In this document: piece after piece, positions 17,980 through 27,044 of the stretch
Layout: every line of letters starts with the position of its first letter
Position numbering within the stretch: the stretch's first letter is position 1
NCBI GenBank assembly: GCA_963734625.1
Contig: CAVTHW010000004.1
Location: 62,001 to 126,000 of the forward strand
Source: CAVTHW01 sp963734625
Lineage (GTDB): Bacteria; Acidobacteriota; Terriglobia; Bryobacterales; Bryobacteraceae
Reading direction: 5' to 3'
Length of the DNA stretch: 64,000 bases
Made by a program: the position numbers and the translations under genes
Notes under the pieces: model-generated
Told to the model about the DNA's origin: nothing
Databases searched by the model: none
The model's input: the letters and a program-made list of their open reading frames with translations, nothing else

Positions 17980-19440
17980 ATGGCCCGGCGAGGTTCCGTG
18001 AGAAAGAGATTTGATTCGCGTCTTTTGCCCGTTGCAGTCGTGTCCCTGCTGCTGATTGTCCCGTGTTTCTGGCAGCAAAGGATCCAGGCGGGGGACCTGT
18101 CGAGTCACGTATACAACGCTTGGCTGGCGCGCGAAGCAACGGAGGGCAAGTTGGAGGGGGTGAGGGTCGTCCCCCAGCGCACAAATATCCTCTTCGACCT
18201 CATGCTCAGCCAATTGATCGACAGACTCGGATTGGAGACCGGTCAAAAAGTCCTGATGGCGCTTCTGGTGCTGGTTCTGTTCTGGGGCAGTTTCGCCTTC
18301 GTGAATGCGTCTGGGGCGGGGCGAGCGTGGAGTGTGGCGCCAGTCCTGGCAATCCTGGCCTATGGCTGGACATTCCACATGGGCTTCTGCAACTTCTACC
18401 TGTCAACCGGCCTCTCGCTCTTGTACCTGGGTTTGAGTTGGAAGTGGAACGCTAAGCGTCTGGCCTGGACGCTGCCTTTGCTCGGGTTGGCTGCCACGGC
18501 TCATATGCTACCTGTGGCGTGGGCGCTCTGCGTTCAGACCTACGCCTATTCCGCCTCAAAGCTGCGAGGCGAGAGGCGTCCTCTACTATTTGGAGCGGCT
18601 CTGGCAGGGTTGCTTGCCATTCGCTGGCTTCTGGGCGCTTGGTTCCCCATCCGTTGGAACGTCTGGCAGTTTCTGTTCTTGTCCGGTGTTGATCAGGCAT
18701 GGATTTACGGACCCAAGTATGCCGCCATTTCGTTTGGGCTGCTCTTCCTCGCCAGCCTTGCATTCCTCGTCAGGGCGGCCAAGGCCGGTCTTACGGGCCT
18801 CGCGGGAAGCGTCCGTCTGCACATCGCGCTACTGACGGCGGCGGCAATCATGATCCTACCGAACAGCGTTCAACTCCCTCAATACAATCACGCGCTGGCC
18901 TATATTTCGCAGCGGATGTCTCTTTTGCTTGCCGTCCTTTTGTGTGCCGGATTGGCGGCGGAACAGAATTACAGGCGTGCGGCGGCGGTATGCAGCGGCT
19001 TCGCCCTTATCTTCTTCTCGTTTCTCTATGTTGATTCACGTGCGCTGAATTCGCTCGAAGGAGAGATGGAGAGCTTGCTGGCGGAAGCGCCTCCGAGGGC
19101 GCGGGTCATCAGCGCGCTGTCGGACTCATCCGCCCGCATAGACCCGCTGCTGCACATGGTTGACCGAGCCTGCATCGGCAGGTGTTACAGCTACGGCAAT
19201 TATGAGCCCTCCACGGCCCAGTTCCGCCTCCGCGCCGACCGGGGGAATCGCATAGTGCTGACCGATTACGGCGAAACATACGCAGTGGGTGAAGGAACGT
19301 ACGTCGTTAAAGAGAAGGATGGGGTCCTCCAGCAGGTGCGCGCTTGCCAAGCCGACGGCGTACGGCTGTGCCTGGCCGCGCTGAAGCCAGGCGACGTTAC
19401 TCGCAAGACTGAACTGAAGGTTTTGCCGCGACTCTGGTAG
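17980..19440 (+). CDS. Polytopic membrane protein of unknown function
   Basis: About 486 aa with roughly ten membrane helices and a soluble C-terminal region of some 120 residues. RRGSVRKRFDSRLLPVAVVS gives the first helix with positive-inside flank; AGDLSSHVYNAWLA is the first external loop. The topology (many helices, then a C-terminal domain) is like GT-C or O-antigen-type membrane proteins, but no defining motif is seen and I do not assign a function. The start is uncertain: candidates are ATG 17959, ATG 17980 and GTG 17998, the last with GCGAGG just upstream. Confidence 0.6.
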   Translation: MARRGSVRKRFDSRLLPVAVVSLLLIVPCFWQQRIQAGDLSSHVYNAWLAREATEGKLEGVRVVPQRTNILFDLMLSQLIDRLGLETGQKVLMALLVLVLFWGSFAFVNASGAGRAWSVAPVLAILAYGWTFHMGFCNFYLSTGLSLLYLGLSWKWNAKRLAWTLPLLGLAATAHMLPVAWALCVQTYAYSASKLRGERRPLLFGAALAGLLAIRWLLGAWFPIRWNVWQFLFLSGVDQAWIYGPKYAAISFGLLFLASLAFLVRAAKAGLTGLAGSVRLHIALLTAAAIMILPNSVQLPQYNHALAYISQRMSLLLAVLLCAGLAAEQNYRRAAAVCSGFALIFFSFLYVDSRALNSLEGEMESLLAEAPPRARVISALSDSSARIDPLLHMVDRACIGRCYSYGNYEPSTAQFRLRADRGNRIVLTDYGETYAVGEGTYVVKEKDGVLQQVRACQADGVRLCLAALKPGDVTRKTELKVLPRLW

Positions 19441-19771
19441 TCCTCCGGGGCTACTGCCGGCCAATTGGCCGATTATCGATCACAACGAGAAACGGATCAT
19501 ATCTCCTGTCGCCGCGGCGGCTTAGGGTTTCTGTCGCCGCGAAAGTGAGCGACCCGCGCTTATCCTGAAGAAGAGCGCTTCCGCTTTCTTGCGCGGGCGC
19601 TATGCGCGTGCAGTCCTCGCCCTGCGAAACGAACCCAGATTCGGCTGGCACGCGGAGGGACGATAGCGGTATCCTTGATCGATGCCGGCTGGCCGCTTTG
19701 CCAGGGAGTCAGGCTGAGGCTCGGGCCGGGTCACCGACTCCGTAGCAGGGGATTTGGAAAGAAGAAAGAGC
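19441..19771. other. Intergenic interval, 331 bp, nothing recognised
   Basis: No gene, RNA or clear regulatory structure was recognised. A 66-codon minus-strand open frame (19451-19651) lacks a ribosome site and any known motif. Confidence 0.5.
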
Positions 19772-20899
19772 ATGCTCTATACCAGACGAGATGTTGGAAA
19801 AATTGCACTGGCCTCCGTCCCGGCGGCCAGCCTGATGGCGGCGGCCAAGCCGAATTCTCTTTTTGGCGGGGTACAGATCGGCGCCATTACATACAGTTTC
19901 CGCGGACTGCCGGCTACGGCAGAGGACACCCTTAAATATTGTCTGCAGTGCGGCATCAGCGCGATCGAGCTGATGAGCGGCCCGGCAGATAGTTTTGCAG
20001 GCGCTCCAGCGGGGGGCCGCGGCGGTGGTGGTATGCCGGGCGGCGGCATGCCCGGTGGCGGAATGGCAGGTGGTGCGCGGGCCGCTGCACCGGGTGCAGC
20101 CCCAGGTGGCGCTCCGGGTGGAGCCCCAGGTGGAGCCCCGGGAGCGGCGCGGGCCGGCGGCGGACAGGGCGGCGGCCGGGCGCCATTGACTCCTGAACAG
20201 CAGGAAGCCCAGAAGAAGGCACAGGCAGCACTCAGGACGTGGCGCGAGACGGTTTCCATGGACAAGTTCAAGGCCTTCCGCAAGATGTACAACGACGCGG
20301 GAGTGAAGATCTACGCCTATAAGCTAGAGCCGAACATGACCATGTCGGACGGCGAATACGCCTACATCTGGAACGTGGCCCAGGCGCTGGGCGCCAACCA
20401 CGTCACCATGGAACTGCCGACTGACGACAAGCTGCTGGCGCGGGTCGCCGCATACGCCGAGAAGCGCAAGCTGCGGATCGCATTCCACACCCACGGCCAG
20501 GGCGGTTCCTCCGGTTTCGACAGAGTGTTGAATGCGTCGAAGTACACCGCGCTCAATCTCGACGTGGGCCACTACTTCGGCGTCAACGGCGAGTCTCCGG
20601 CCCCATTGGTTGAGAAGTACGCCGACCGGATCGCCAGCTTGCACCTGAAAGACCGCGCGGCTCCTCCTCCTGCAACCGCACCAACCGGCGCCGAGGCCGG
20701 CAGGGGTGGTGGCCGGGGTGGCGCGAACATGCCCTGGGGACAGGGCGGAACGCCGCTCAAGGAAGTCCTGCTGCTAATGAAGAAGAAGAAGTACAAGTTC
20801 CCGGGCAGCATCGAGTATGAGTACCAGACGCCGCAGGGGTCTGACACTCTGACCGAAATAACGAAGTGCGTCGAGTACTGCAAGAACATACTTGTGTAG
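19772..20899 (+). CDS. Tat-exported sugar phosphate isomerase/epimerase-like TIM barrel with Gly/Pro-rich insert
   Basis: 375-aa AP-endonuclease-2-like TIM barrel (xylose-isomerase superfamily). The N-terminus YTRRDVGKIALASVPAAS is a Tat-type signal, so it is probably periplasmic. Barrel landmarks are ITYSFRGLP, CGISAIELMSG, RIAFHTHGQG, LNLDVGHYFGV and IASLHLKDR, giving metal-ligand candidates. A run of about 60 residues rich in Gly, Ala and Pro (GGGMPGGGMPGGG, GGAPGGAPGGAPG) interrupts the barrel between strands two and three; a smaller Gly-rich insert follows LHLKDR. ATG 19772 has AAGAAAGAG before it; an in-frame TTG at 19754 is the alternative. Confidence 0.8.
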   Translation: MLYTRRDVGKIALASVPAASLMAAAKPNSLFGGVQIGAITYSFRGLPATAEDTLKYCLQCGISAIELMSGPADSFAGAPAGGRGGGGMPGGGMPGGGMAGGARAAAPGAAPGGAPGGAPGGAPGAARAGGGQGGGRAPLTPEQQEAQKKAQAALRTWRETVSMDKFKAFRKMYNDAGVKIYAYKLEPNMTMSDGEYAYIWNVAQALGANHVTMELPTDDKLLARVAAYAEKRKLRIAFHTHGQGGSSGFDRVLNASKYTALNLDVGHYFGVNGESPAPLVEKYADRIASLHLKDRAAPPPATAPTGAEAGRGGGRGGANMPWGQGGTPLKEVLLLMKKKKYKFPGSIEYEYQTPQGSDTLTEITKCVEYCKNILV

Positions 20900-20923
20900 C
20901 ACTGGCGAACGTTGAGTAAACGT

Positions 20924-20950
20924 GCTGCCGCCGGCCGGGCCGGCGGCAGC
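20924..20950 (+). terminator. Strong GC hairpin between isomerase and cyclophilin genes
   Basis: Perfect 12-bp inverted repeat GCTGCCGCCGGC / GCCGGCGGCAGC with a 3-base loop, 25 bases after the isomerase stop. No T-tract follows, so termination may need Rho or the hairpin may only protect the mRNA end. Confidence 0.6.
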
Positions 20951-20994
20951 GCCTGCTAGAATAGGCAGTTAATATCCACAGAGGAAAACTCACT

Positions 20995-21639
20995 ATGACC
21001 CGATTGTTATTGTTTGCGCTGGTGGCCGCCGCCGCTTTCGCGCAGAGTCCGATTTCGGCCCCCCCGGCCAGCCCCGAACAGGCCAAGGGAAGGAAGAACG
21101 GCCTGTATGCCCGGCTGGTCACTTCAATGGGCGCCATTACCGTTCAACTGTACGAGATGGAATCGCCGGAGACGGTGCGCAGCTTCGTCGGACTGTCCCT
21201 GGGCACCAAGCCCTGGAAAGACCCGAAAACGGGGCAGACCAAGACGACGCCGCTGTACAGCGGAACCATCTTCCACCGGGTGATCCCCGACTTCATGATC
21301 CAGGGCGGAGACCCGCTGGGCACCGGCACGGGCGACGGCGGATTCACCATTCCCGACGAATGGAGCCGGTCTAAGCTGGACTTCTCTGGTCCCGGGCGCC
21401 TGGCCATGGCCAATGCCGGACCCAAGACCACCGGCACTCAGTTCTTCATCACCGAAGCGCCGACCGTGTTCCTGAACCAGAAGCACACGATTTTCGGGCA
21501 GGTGGTAGATGGCCAGAACCTGGTCGGCAAGATCGCCAGAGTGCCGCGGAACGCCAGCGACAGGCCGAACACGCCCGTGGTATTGGAGAAGGTTGAGATT
21601 TTCCGGGTTGGCTCCGAGCCGGCCGCGGCTAAGAAGTAA
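20995..21639 (+). CDS. Secreted cyclophilin-type peptidyl-prolyl isomerase
   Basis: 214 aa with a signal peptide (MTRLLLFALVAAAAFAQ, likely cut after FAQ), so a periplasmic cis-trans prolyl isomerase aiding folding of exported proteins. The cyclophilin core is clear: GAITVQLYEMESPETVRSFV, then IFHRVIPDFMIQGGDPLGTG (catalytic Arg and Phe), then GRLAMANAGPKTTGTQFFI and KHTIFGQVVDG. A linker GTKPWKDPKTGQTKTTPLY lengthens the loop before the active site compared with minimal PpiA. GAGGAAAAC precedes the ATG. Confidence 0.93.
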   Translation: MTRLLLFALVAAAAFAQSPISAPPASPEQAKGRKNGLYARLVTSMGAITVQLYEMESPETVRSFVGLSLGTKPWKDPKTGQTKTTPLYSGTIFHRVIPDFMIQGGDPLGTGTGDGGFTIPDEWSRSKLDFSGPGRLAMANAGPKTTGTQFFITEAPTVFLNQKHTIFGQVVDGQNLVGKIARVPRNASDRPNTPVVLEKVEIFRVGSEPAAAKK

Positions 21640-21794
21640 CCTGCCCGGCCAGGTCTAATTCAATAGGGCGGCGGCCCGCACGCCGCCCACTTCATCCGTA
21701 ACCCTCCCGCTCCGGATCTGTTTCCGACACCCTCCTACCGGCGATGGCCAAATCTGCCGATCTAACTTCCGGAGGACCTTCAATCTGAAGGATC

Positions 21795-22541
21795 ATGTTT
21801 TCCAGCATCACCACCGAGGATGCCTGCGCGGAACGGGAGCGCCTGATTCTGGAGCACCTGCCGCAAGTGCGCCTCATCGCCCGCCGCATCCATGAGCGGG
21901 TGCCCGAGAGCGTCAGCCTGGACGACCTGGTGTCGGCCGGGGTCGTGGGATTGATCTCGGCGGTTGACAATTTCGATCCGGCGCAGAACGTGAAGCTGCG
22001 CACCTATGCCGAATACAAGATAAGGGGCGCGATCCTGGACAGCCTGCGGGGCTTGGATTGGGCCTCCCGGGACCTGCGGCGCAAGGCTAAACAGATCGAG
22101 GCCGCCGTGGGGCGCGCCGAACAGATCTTGGGGCGGGTGGCAGGTGAAGAGGAGATCGCGGCGGAACTCAAACTCGGCCTGGACGAGTATCGCGAGTGGC
22201 TCACGGATGTCCGCGGGCTGTCCCTCAACAGCCTGGACTACGGCTCGGACCAGGAGGACGGCAAGCACCTGCTCGAAACGATTTCCGACAACCAGGAGCA
22301 TTGGCCCTCCAGCTTGCTGGAGTCCAGCGAACTGGAACGGTTGCTGGCGGAGACCATCGAGAAGATGCCCGCGGTCGAACGCACGATCCTGAGCTTGTAT
22401 TACCGGGAGGAGCTGACTCTGCGGGAGATCGGCGACGTGATGCGGCTGCACCTGTCACGGATCAGCCAGCTTAAATCGCAGGCCATCTTGCGCCTGCGCG
22501 TCTCGCTCGGGAAGGTCTGGCCGCTGACCCACGGGAGGTAG
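21795..22541 (+). CDS. Sigma-70 family sigma factor, FliA/WhiG/SigD type
   Basis: 248-aa alternative sigma factor of the group that includes FliA. Region 2 is visible in LDDLVSAGVVGLISAVDNFD and LRTYAEYKIRGAILDSLR; WASRDLRRKAKQIEAA continues to region 3; region 4.2 is LTLREIGDVMRLHLSRISQL, the -35-binding helix-turn-helix. It would redirect RNA polymerase to a dedicated set of promoters. No flagellar or anti-sigma (FlgM) gene is in this window, so its regulon cannot be named. The neighbouring dnaB is convergent. Confidence 0.9.
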   Translation: MFSSITTEDACAERERLILEHLPQVRLIARRIHERVPESVSLDDLVSAGVVGLISAVDNFDPAQNVKLRTYAEYKIRGAILDSLRGLDWASRDLRRKAKQIEAAVGRAEQILGRVAGEEEIAAELKLGLDEYREWLTDVRGLSLNSLDYGSDQEDGKHLLETISDNQEHWPSSLLESSELERLLAETIEKMPAVERTILSLYYREELTLREIGDVMRLHLSRISQLKSQAILRLRVSLGKVWPLTHGR

Positions 22542-22548
22542 GGACAGC

Positions 22549-23919
22549 TTAGTCTTCCGGCGCTGGTTCTTCTCCCAAGTCGGTCGCCAGGTTCTCGAAC
22601 TTGGTCAGGTGGTGCAGGAACACCAGCTTGACCAGGCCGGTGGGGCCGTTGCGCTGCTTGCTAAGCATCAACTCCGCCTGACCCTTCAGATCCTCGCGAT
22701 CCCGCTTGTAGACCTCTTCGCGGAAGATAAAGGCCACGACGTCGGCGTCCTGCTCGATGGAGCCGGACTCGCGCAGGTCGCTGAGCTGCGGCCGGTGATC
22801 GCCGGGGCGCGTTTCCGGCGCGCGGCTCAGCTGGGAGAGAACCAGCATTGGGACGTCCAGTTCCTTGGCCAGCAGCTTCAAGCCGCGGCTCAAGGCGCTG
22901 ATCTCCTGAACCCGGTTTTCAAACCGGCCCCGGCCGCTCATCAACTGGAGGTAATCGAGCACCACCAGATGCAGATCCCCTTCGGCCTTTAGCTTACGCA
23001 ACTTGGCGTGCATTTCCATCAGACTGCTGCCGGAAGTGTCATCGATGTACAGCGGCGCATCCACCAGCTCGCCAGCCGCCGCCTGCAGCTTGCGGCGCTC
23101 CTCTTGGTTGAGATAGCCCAGCCGAAACTTGTGGCTGTCCACCCGCGCCCCGGAGCAGAGCAGGCGGCTGAGCAGCGCTTCCTTCGACATTTCCAGCGAG
23201 AAGACCGCCACGGTCTTCTTCAGCTTCACCGCCGCGTGCTGGGCGATGTTCAGGGCCAGGGCAGTCTTGCCCATCGAGGGCCGGCCGGCCACGATGACCA
23301 GCTCACCCGGATGCAGGCCGCCGGTAAGCTCGTCGAACCGCTTGAAGCCAGTGCTCAGGCCGCGGATTCGCCGCCCCGGATCGAGAAACGTGCTCAGGCC
23401 GCCCTGGAATTGGTCGATGATCTCCTGGGGGGTCGACAGACCCACTCGGTTCCTGGATTCGCCAAGTTTGAGGAGGATCTCCTCGGCGCTCGACAGGATC
23501 TCCCGCGCTTCCTCGTCGCCGGCCATGCTGCGGTTGATCAGGCTTTGGCTGGCGAAGATGACCCGCCGCAGCAGGCTCTTGTCCTTCACGATCCGGGCGT
23601 AGCTGTCGAGGTTATGGATCTGGGGCAGGCCGTCGTCGAGCGATACCAGGTAGCTCAAGCCGTCGCAGGACTCGAGCTGGCCGTTGCGCATCAACTCCTC
23701 GGCGACGGTCACGCGATCGATCTTCTCCCCGCGGTCCTGGAGGTCCGCCATTCGCAGGAAGATGCGGCGGTGCTTCTCGAGGCTGAAGTCGTCAGCCTCA
23801 AGAGTGGCCGCCGTTTGAATAAACAAAGACCCGTCGAGGAGCATGGAGCCCAGGACGTAGCGCTCAGCGTCCAGGTTGGCAGGCAAGCCCTTGTCGAAGG
23901 TAGCGTCGATGGTGGTCAT
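22549..23919 (-). CDS. dnaB: Replicative DNA helicase DnaB
   Basis: 456-aa hexameric helicase that unwinds DNA at the replication fork. The N-terminal domain starts PANLDAERYVLGSMLLDGSL, the C-terminal RecA-fold domain has Walker A GRPSMGKTALAL near residue 210, VAVFSLEMSKEALLSRLL, and LVVLDYLQLMSGRGRFENR (Walker B and downstream). QLSRAPETRPGDHRPQLSDL is the conserved motif H4 region. No intein is present. The start at 23919 (MTTIDAT) was chosen over 23961 because the extra residues are not conserved in style and the shorter form matches usual DnaB length. Confidence 0.96.
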   Translation of the reverse strand: MTTIDATFDKGLPANLDAERYVLGSMLLDGSLFIQTAATLEADDFSLEKHRRIFLRMADLQDRGEKIDRVTVAEELMRNGQLESCDGLSYLVSLDDGLPQIHNLDSYARIVKDKSLLRRVIFASQSLINRSMAGDEEAREILSSAEEILLKLGESRNRVGLSTPQEIIDQFQGGLSTFLDPGRRIRGLSTGFKRFDELTGGLHPGELVIVAGRPSMGKTALALNIAQHAAVKLKKTVAVFSLEMSKEALLSRLLCSGARVDSHKFRLGYLNQEERRKLQAAAGELVDAPLYIDDTSGSSLMEMHAKLRKLKAEGDLHLVVLDYLQLMSGRGRFENRVQEISALSRGLKLLAKELDVPMLVLSQLSRAPETRPGDHRPQLSDLRESGSIEQDADVVAFIFREEVYKRDREDLKGQAELMLSKQRNGPTGLVKLVFLHHLTKFENLATDLGEEPAPED

Positions 23920-24164
23920 TTGGGAAAACCCTAGACTACCCGGCTTTTGCGGGCGGTTCAAGAGATAGCCCTCTCAGCGGCTTACCCCTAGGAAAAGGCC
24001 GCCTTCGGAGGCGATGTGCGCGAACTGAAGAAGCCGTTTCCGGTGAACGCCTCAGGCGCGCGGCCACTTTTTTCCCACAGGATATCCGAAAACAAATCAC
24101 CCCTATTTTGTACTATTCGGCGGCTGGTTTCCAGGCGTGTATTGTTAAGAATGTGTCGCCCAAT

Positions 24165-24449
24165 ATGCCTGACGTCCGTCTGGTGAATGTTTTTGAGGCT
24201 TGCGATTCCTTCGGATTGAGCCTGGCTGTTTCCGCTCTGGAAGAGGCGGGCATCGACTTTCTGGTCAGTGGAGACGAGTCCCGGACCCCTTTTATCGATT
24301 ATGGGGTCGGCGTTGGACAAGCCCCATTGCTCAAGTGTTCTTCCCTAATTCTGGTCGCACCTGAAGACGAGCGCGAGGCCCGCGGGTTGCTGGAGCCGCT
24401 TCAGAACCCGCCGGCCCATGGCCTGGAAGAGGATTCGGAGCCGGAGTGA
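24165..24449 (+). CDS. DUF2007-type small signalling-associated protein
   Basis: 94-aa protein resembling DUF2007 (PII-like 'putative signal-transducing' family): VRLVNVFEACDSFGLSLAVS, then LEEAGIDFLVSGD, then a C-terminal LILVAPEDEREARGLLEPL. Such proteins are small ferredoxin-like folds with no firm biochemical role. The stop overlaps the start of the next gene by one base (TGATG), so translation is coupled. The start at 24165 is inferred from the family length; upstream codons are possible. Confidence 0.65.
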   Translation: MPDVRLVNVFEACDSFGLSLAVSALEEAGIDFLVSGDESRTPFIDYGVGVGQAPLLKCSSLILVAPEDEREARGLLEPLQNPPAHGLEEDSEPE

Positions 24450-25039
24450 TGCGAACCTTTGGGTACGTGGCGTACGCCGAAGTTGTGGTCTGCTGCTGGG
24501 TGCTGGGCATTTTCGGCGCCGTGAGCCTGGCCCGTGCGTCGCGGCGGCGGAGATCGGCCGGCCCGGAGTCGGAGCGGGGGCCGCGATCGCCCAAGGCTCT
24601 CTGGGGGTTGGCGCTGGAAGTCGCGGCCTTCGTCGTCGTCCTGCTATTCCGCAGGAAGAGCGCGAGCTTTGCCGAGGCGCCCTTGCTGGTGGCCGCAATG
24701 CTGTTCGCCCCGGCCGCCGCGGCCCTTTTCGTCTCGGCCGCCCTGCACCTCGGTAATCAAATGCGCATTCAGGCCGTGGTCAGCGAGGCCCACGAACTGG
24801 TGACCAGCGGTCCCTACCGAGTGGTCCGCCATCCGATCTACGCGTCGATCTTCCTGTTGCTGCTCTCGAACATCTGCTTGTTCGCCCGCTGGTGGGTGGC
24901 GCCGGCCGCCATCACGCTCTACATCCTCGGGACCGAGATCCGCGTGGGCGTCGAAGACCGTCTGCTCGCCAGCCGCTTCGGCCAGCGATTTGAGTCCTAT
25001 AGAGCCCAGGTCGCGGCATACATCCCCGGGGTTCGGTGA
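24449..25039 (+). CDS. ICMT/PEMT-family membrane methyltransferase
   Basis: 196-aa integral membrane protein with four or five helices. The C-terminal ICMT-like signature is present: LVTSGPYRVVRHPIYAS, then EIRVGVEDRLLASRFGQRF and ESYRAQVAAYIPG, where the conserved H-P and E-E residues bind SAM. Bacterial members methylate lipids or small isoprenoids; the substrate here is unknown. The ATG overlaps the stop of the DUF2007 gene (TGATG); a GTG one codon earlier is the alternative. Confidence 0.85.
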   Translation: MRTFGYVAYAEVVVCCWVLGIFGAVSLARASRRRRSAGPESERGPRSPKALWGLALEVAAFVVVLLFRRKSASFAEAPLLVAAMLFAPAAAALFVSAALHLGNQMRIQAVVSEAHELVTSGPYRVVRHPIYASIFLLLLSNICLFARWWVAPAAITLYILGTEIRVGVEDRLLASRFGQRFESYRAQVAAYIPGVR

Positions 25040-25119
25040 CTGGTCTAACGGCTGGTATGGTATTCTCAGTTCTGGACTGAAACGCGAGGGTTTTTCCTTC
25101 CCAGCCGAGGGTTCTTTCT

Positions 25120-25869
25120 ATGTCAGGGCATTCCAAGTGGGCCACCATCAAGCACAAGAAGGCTGCCACCGACGCTAAGCGCGGCAAGGTCTTCACGCGG
25201 GTCATCAAAGAAATCATGATCGCCGCGCGCGAGGGCGGCGGCGACGTGGATAGCAATGCCCGGCTGCGCACTGCCGTGGCCGCGGCCAAAGCGGTCAGCA
25301 TGCCGGCCGAGAACATCAAGCGGGCCGTCATGCGCGGCACGGGCGAACTGGAAGGCGGCCAGATCGACGAAATCATGTTCGAGGCTTACGGGCCGGGGGG
25401 CGCGGCGGTGATGGTGCAGGTCGCCACGGACAACCGCAACCGCACGGTCAGCGACATCCGGCACCTGTTTTCGAAAATGGGCGGGAACCTGGCCGAACAA
25501 GGCGCGGTGGCCTGGATGTTCGAGCGCAAGAGCCAGATCCTGATCGAGCAGCAGAAGGCCACGGAAGACACGCTGATGGGCGTGGTCCTGGACGCCGGGG
25601 CCGACGATCTGCGCGGCGACGGCGGGCAGTGGGAGGTCATTTCGCCCCCCGAGGCGCACGAGGCCGTCGTGGAGGCCTTGCGCAAGGCGGGCATCGAGAC
25701 GGCCGAGGCGCAGATCAGCATGATCCCGAAGAACACGGTGAAGCTGACCGGCAAGAGCGCCGGGAGCATGCTGAAGCTCGCCGAGGCCCTGGAAGAACAC
25801 GAAGACGTGCAGAACGTCTATTCCAATTTCGATATCGACGAGAAGGAGATGGAGGCGCTCGCCAGCTAG
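25120..25869 (+). CDS. yebC: YebC/PmpR family regulator or translation factor
   Basis: 249-aa YebC protein. The N-terminus SGHSKWATIKHKKAATDAKR is the family's hallmark, followed by ARLRTAVAAAKAVSMPAENI and FEAYGPGGAAVMVQVATDN. YebC-like proteins are described both as transcriptional regulators and as ribosome-associated factors that ease stalling at proline runs. ruvC follows after 18 bases, the widespread yebC-ruvC arrangement. The start ATG is followed by the conserved N-terminus without extension. Confidence 0.96.
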   Translation: MSGHSKWATIKHKKAATDAKRGKVFTRVIKEIMIAAREGGGDVDSNARLRTAVAAAKAVSMPAENIKRAVMRGTGELEGGQIDEIMFEAYGPGGAAVMVQVATDNRNRTVSDIRHLFSKMGGNLAEQGAVAWMFERKSQILIEQQKATEDTLMGVVLDAGADDLRGDGGQWEVISPPEAHEAVVEALRKAGIETAEAQISMIPKNTVKLTGKSAGSMLKLAEALEEHEDVQNVYSNFDIDEKEMEALAS

Positions 25870-25887
25870 GGGCGCCACGCGGGATGG

Positions 25888-26382
25888 ATGCGGGTTCTGG
25901 GGATTGACTGCGGTACCGAGCGAACCGGCTACGGCGTGATCGACAGCGACGGCCGGGACCACCGCCTGGTATCGGCGGGCGTCATCCGCACCCAGACGAG
26001 CGATCCGCTGGAGTCGCGGCTGCTGGAGATCGCCCGCGGCTTGAGAGAGATACTTCGCGCGCACCTCCCGGCGGCGGTGGCTGTCGAGCAGGTTTTCCAT
26101 GCCGCCAATCCCAGGACCGCTCTGAAGCTGGCGCACGTGCGCGGGGTGGCTCTGCTGGTCGCGGCCGAAGCAGGCCTGGAACTGGGGGAGTACTCGCCGC
26201 TGGAGATCAAGGCCAGCGTGGTGGGCTATGGGCGGGCGGAGAAGGAACAGGTTCAAATGATGGTCGGATCGCTGCTGGCGTTGAGTCAACCCCTGGCTGA
26301 AGATGCGGCCGACGCGCTGGCGGTTGCCATTTGCCACGCGACACGCACTTCGGTTGGACGCCGAGAGGCGGCGGTGCGATGA
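25888..26382 (+). CDS. ruvC: Crossover junction endodeoxyribonuclease RuvC
   Basis: 164-aa Holliday-junction resolvase. Catalytic acids are visible: Asp in [16 protein letters not shown], Glu in [20 protein letters not shown], and the pair in [16 protein letters not shown]. Length is normal. It follows yebC closely and its stop overlaps the ATG of the next gene (ATGA). The ruvA and ruvB genes usually found nearby are not in this window. Confidence 0.95.
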   Translation: MRVLGIDCGTERTGYGVIDSDGRDHRLVSAGVIRTQTSDPLESRLLEIARGLREILRAHLPAAVAVEQVFHAANPRTALKLAHVRGVALLVAAEAGLELGEYSPLEIKASVVGYGRAEKEQVQMMVGSLLALSQPLAEDAADALAVAICHATRTSVGRREAAVR

Positions 26383-27005
26383 GATTGCCGGCGGCGTTGC
26401 TGCTGGCGGCCTCGCTGGCCTCGGCGGCCGGCCTGCCGAAGATTCGCTTCGTGAAGGATTTTCCGAAGAGCGAACCCGCTTACACCGCCATCTGGGTCGA
26501 CCGGAGCGGCAAGGGAGAGTGGACGGATTCACCCGACGGGGCGCGGCCCCTGGCGGTTCAACTGGAACCCGCGGAAACCGAGGCCATTTTCGGTCTGGCC
26601 GAGAAACTGGACTACTTCGCGAGGCCCCTGGAGGCCGGTGCGAAGGTCGCCTTCACCGGCGCGAAGAGCTTCCGGTGGGAGGGCGAGCCGGCCAATCACG
26701 AGGTCAAGTTCAACTACACGGCCGATCCGGACGGCCGGGCTTTGACGGTTTGGTTCGACAAGATTTCCGAGACCATGCAGCGCATGGCGGGCTTGGAGAG
26801 CGCGGTCAAGTTCGACAAGCTGGGCGTCGACCGGGAGATTCTGTTGTTACAGGCGGCGCTGGAAGGCAAGCGGCTGGCGGGCGCGAGGCAACTGCTGCCG
26901 CTGCTCGACCGTGTCGCCGCCAACCAGACCATCATGAACCGGGCGCGTGAGCGGGCGGCGAGCATGGCGGAGGCCATCCGCGCGGGCATGAGCGGGCAGA
27001 ATTGA
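26379..27005 (+). CDS. Secreted protein of unknown function, coupled to ruvC
   Basis: 208-aa protein beginning with a signal peptide ([19 protein letters not shown]). The mature part, for example [20 protein letters not shown] and [20 protein letters not shown], looks like a small beta-rich domain, followed by a helical C-terminus. I do not recognise the family. The ATG overlaps the ruvC stop (ATGA), so it is translated from the same mRNA; the link to ruvC is probably positional only. Confidence 0.75.
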   Translation: MRLPAALLLAASLASAAGLPKIRFVKDFPKSEPAYTAIWVDRSGKGEWTDSPDGARPLAVQLEPAETEAIFGLAEKLDYFARPLEAGAKVAFTGAKSFRWEGEPANHEVKFNYTADPDGRALTVWFDKISETMQRMAGLESAVKFDKLGVDREILLLQAALEGKRLAGARQLLPLLDRVAANQTIMNRARERAASMAEAIRAGMSGQN

Positions 27006-27044
27006 GATCATAGAGAAAGGAACACGCTTCATAAGCGCAATCGT

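Noticed and set aside
20010..20170. Gly/Ala-rich run as a separate small gene or minisatellite only
   Set aside because: The reading frame is continuous with recognisable barrel sequence on both sides, so it is an insert in the isomerase gene.
21795..22541. Flagellar regulon indicated by a FliA-type sigma factor
   Set aside because: No flagellar, chemotaxis or FlgM gene is present in the window; this sigma type also serves other regulons.
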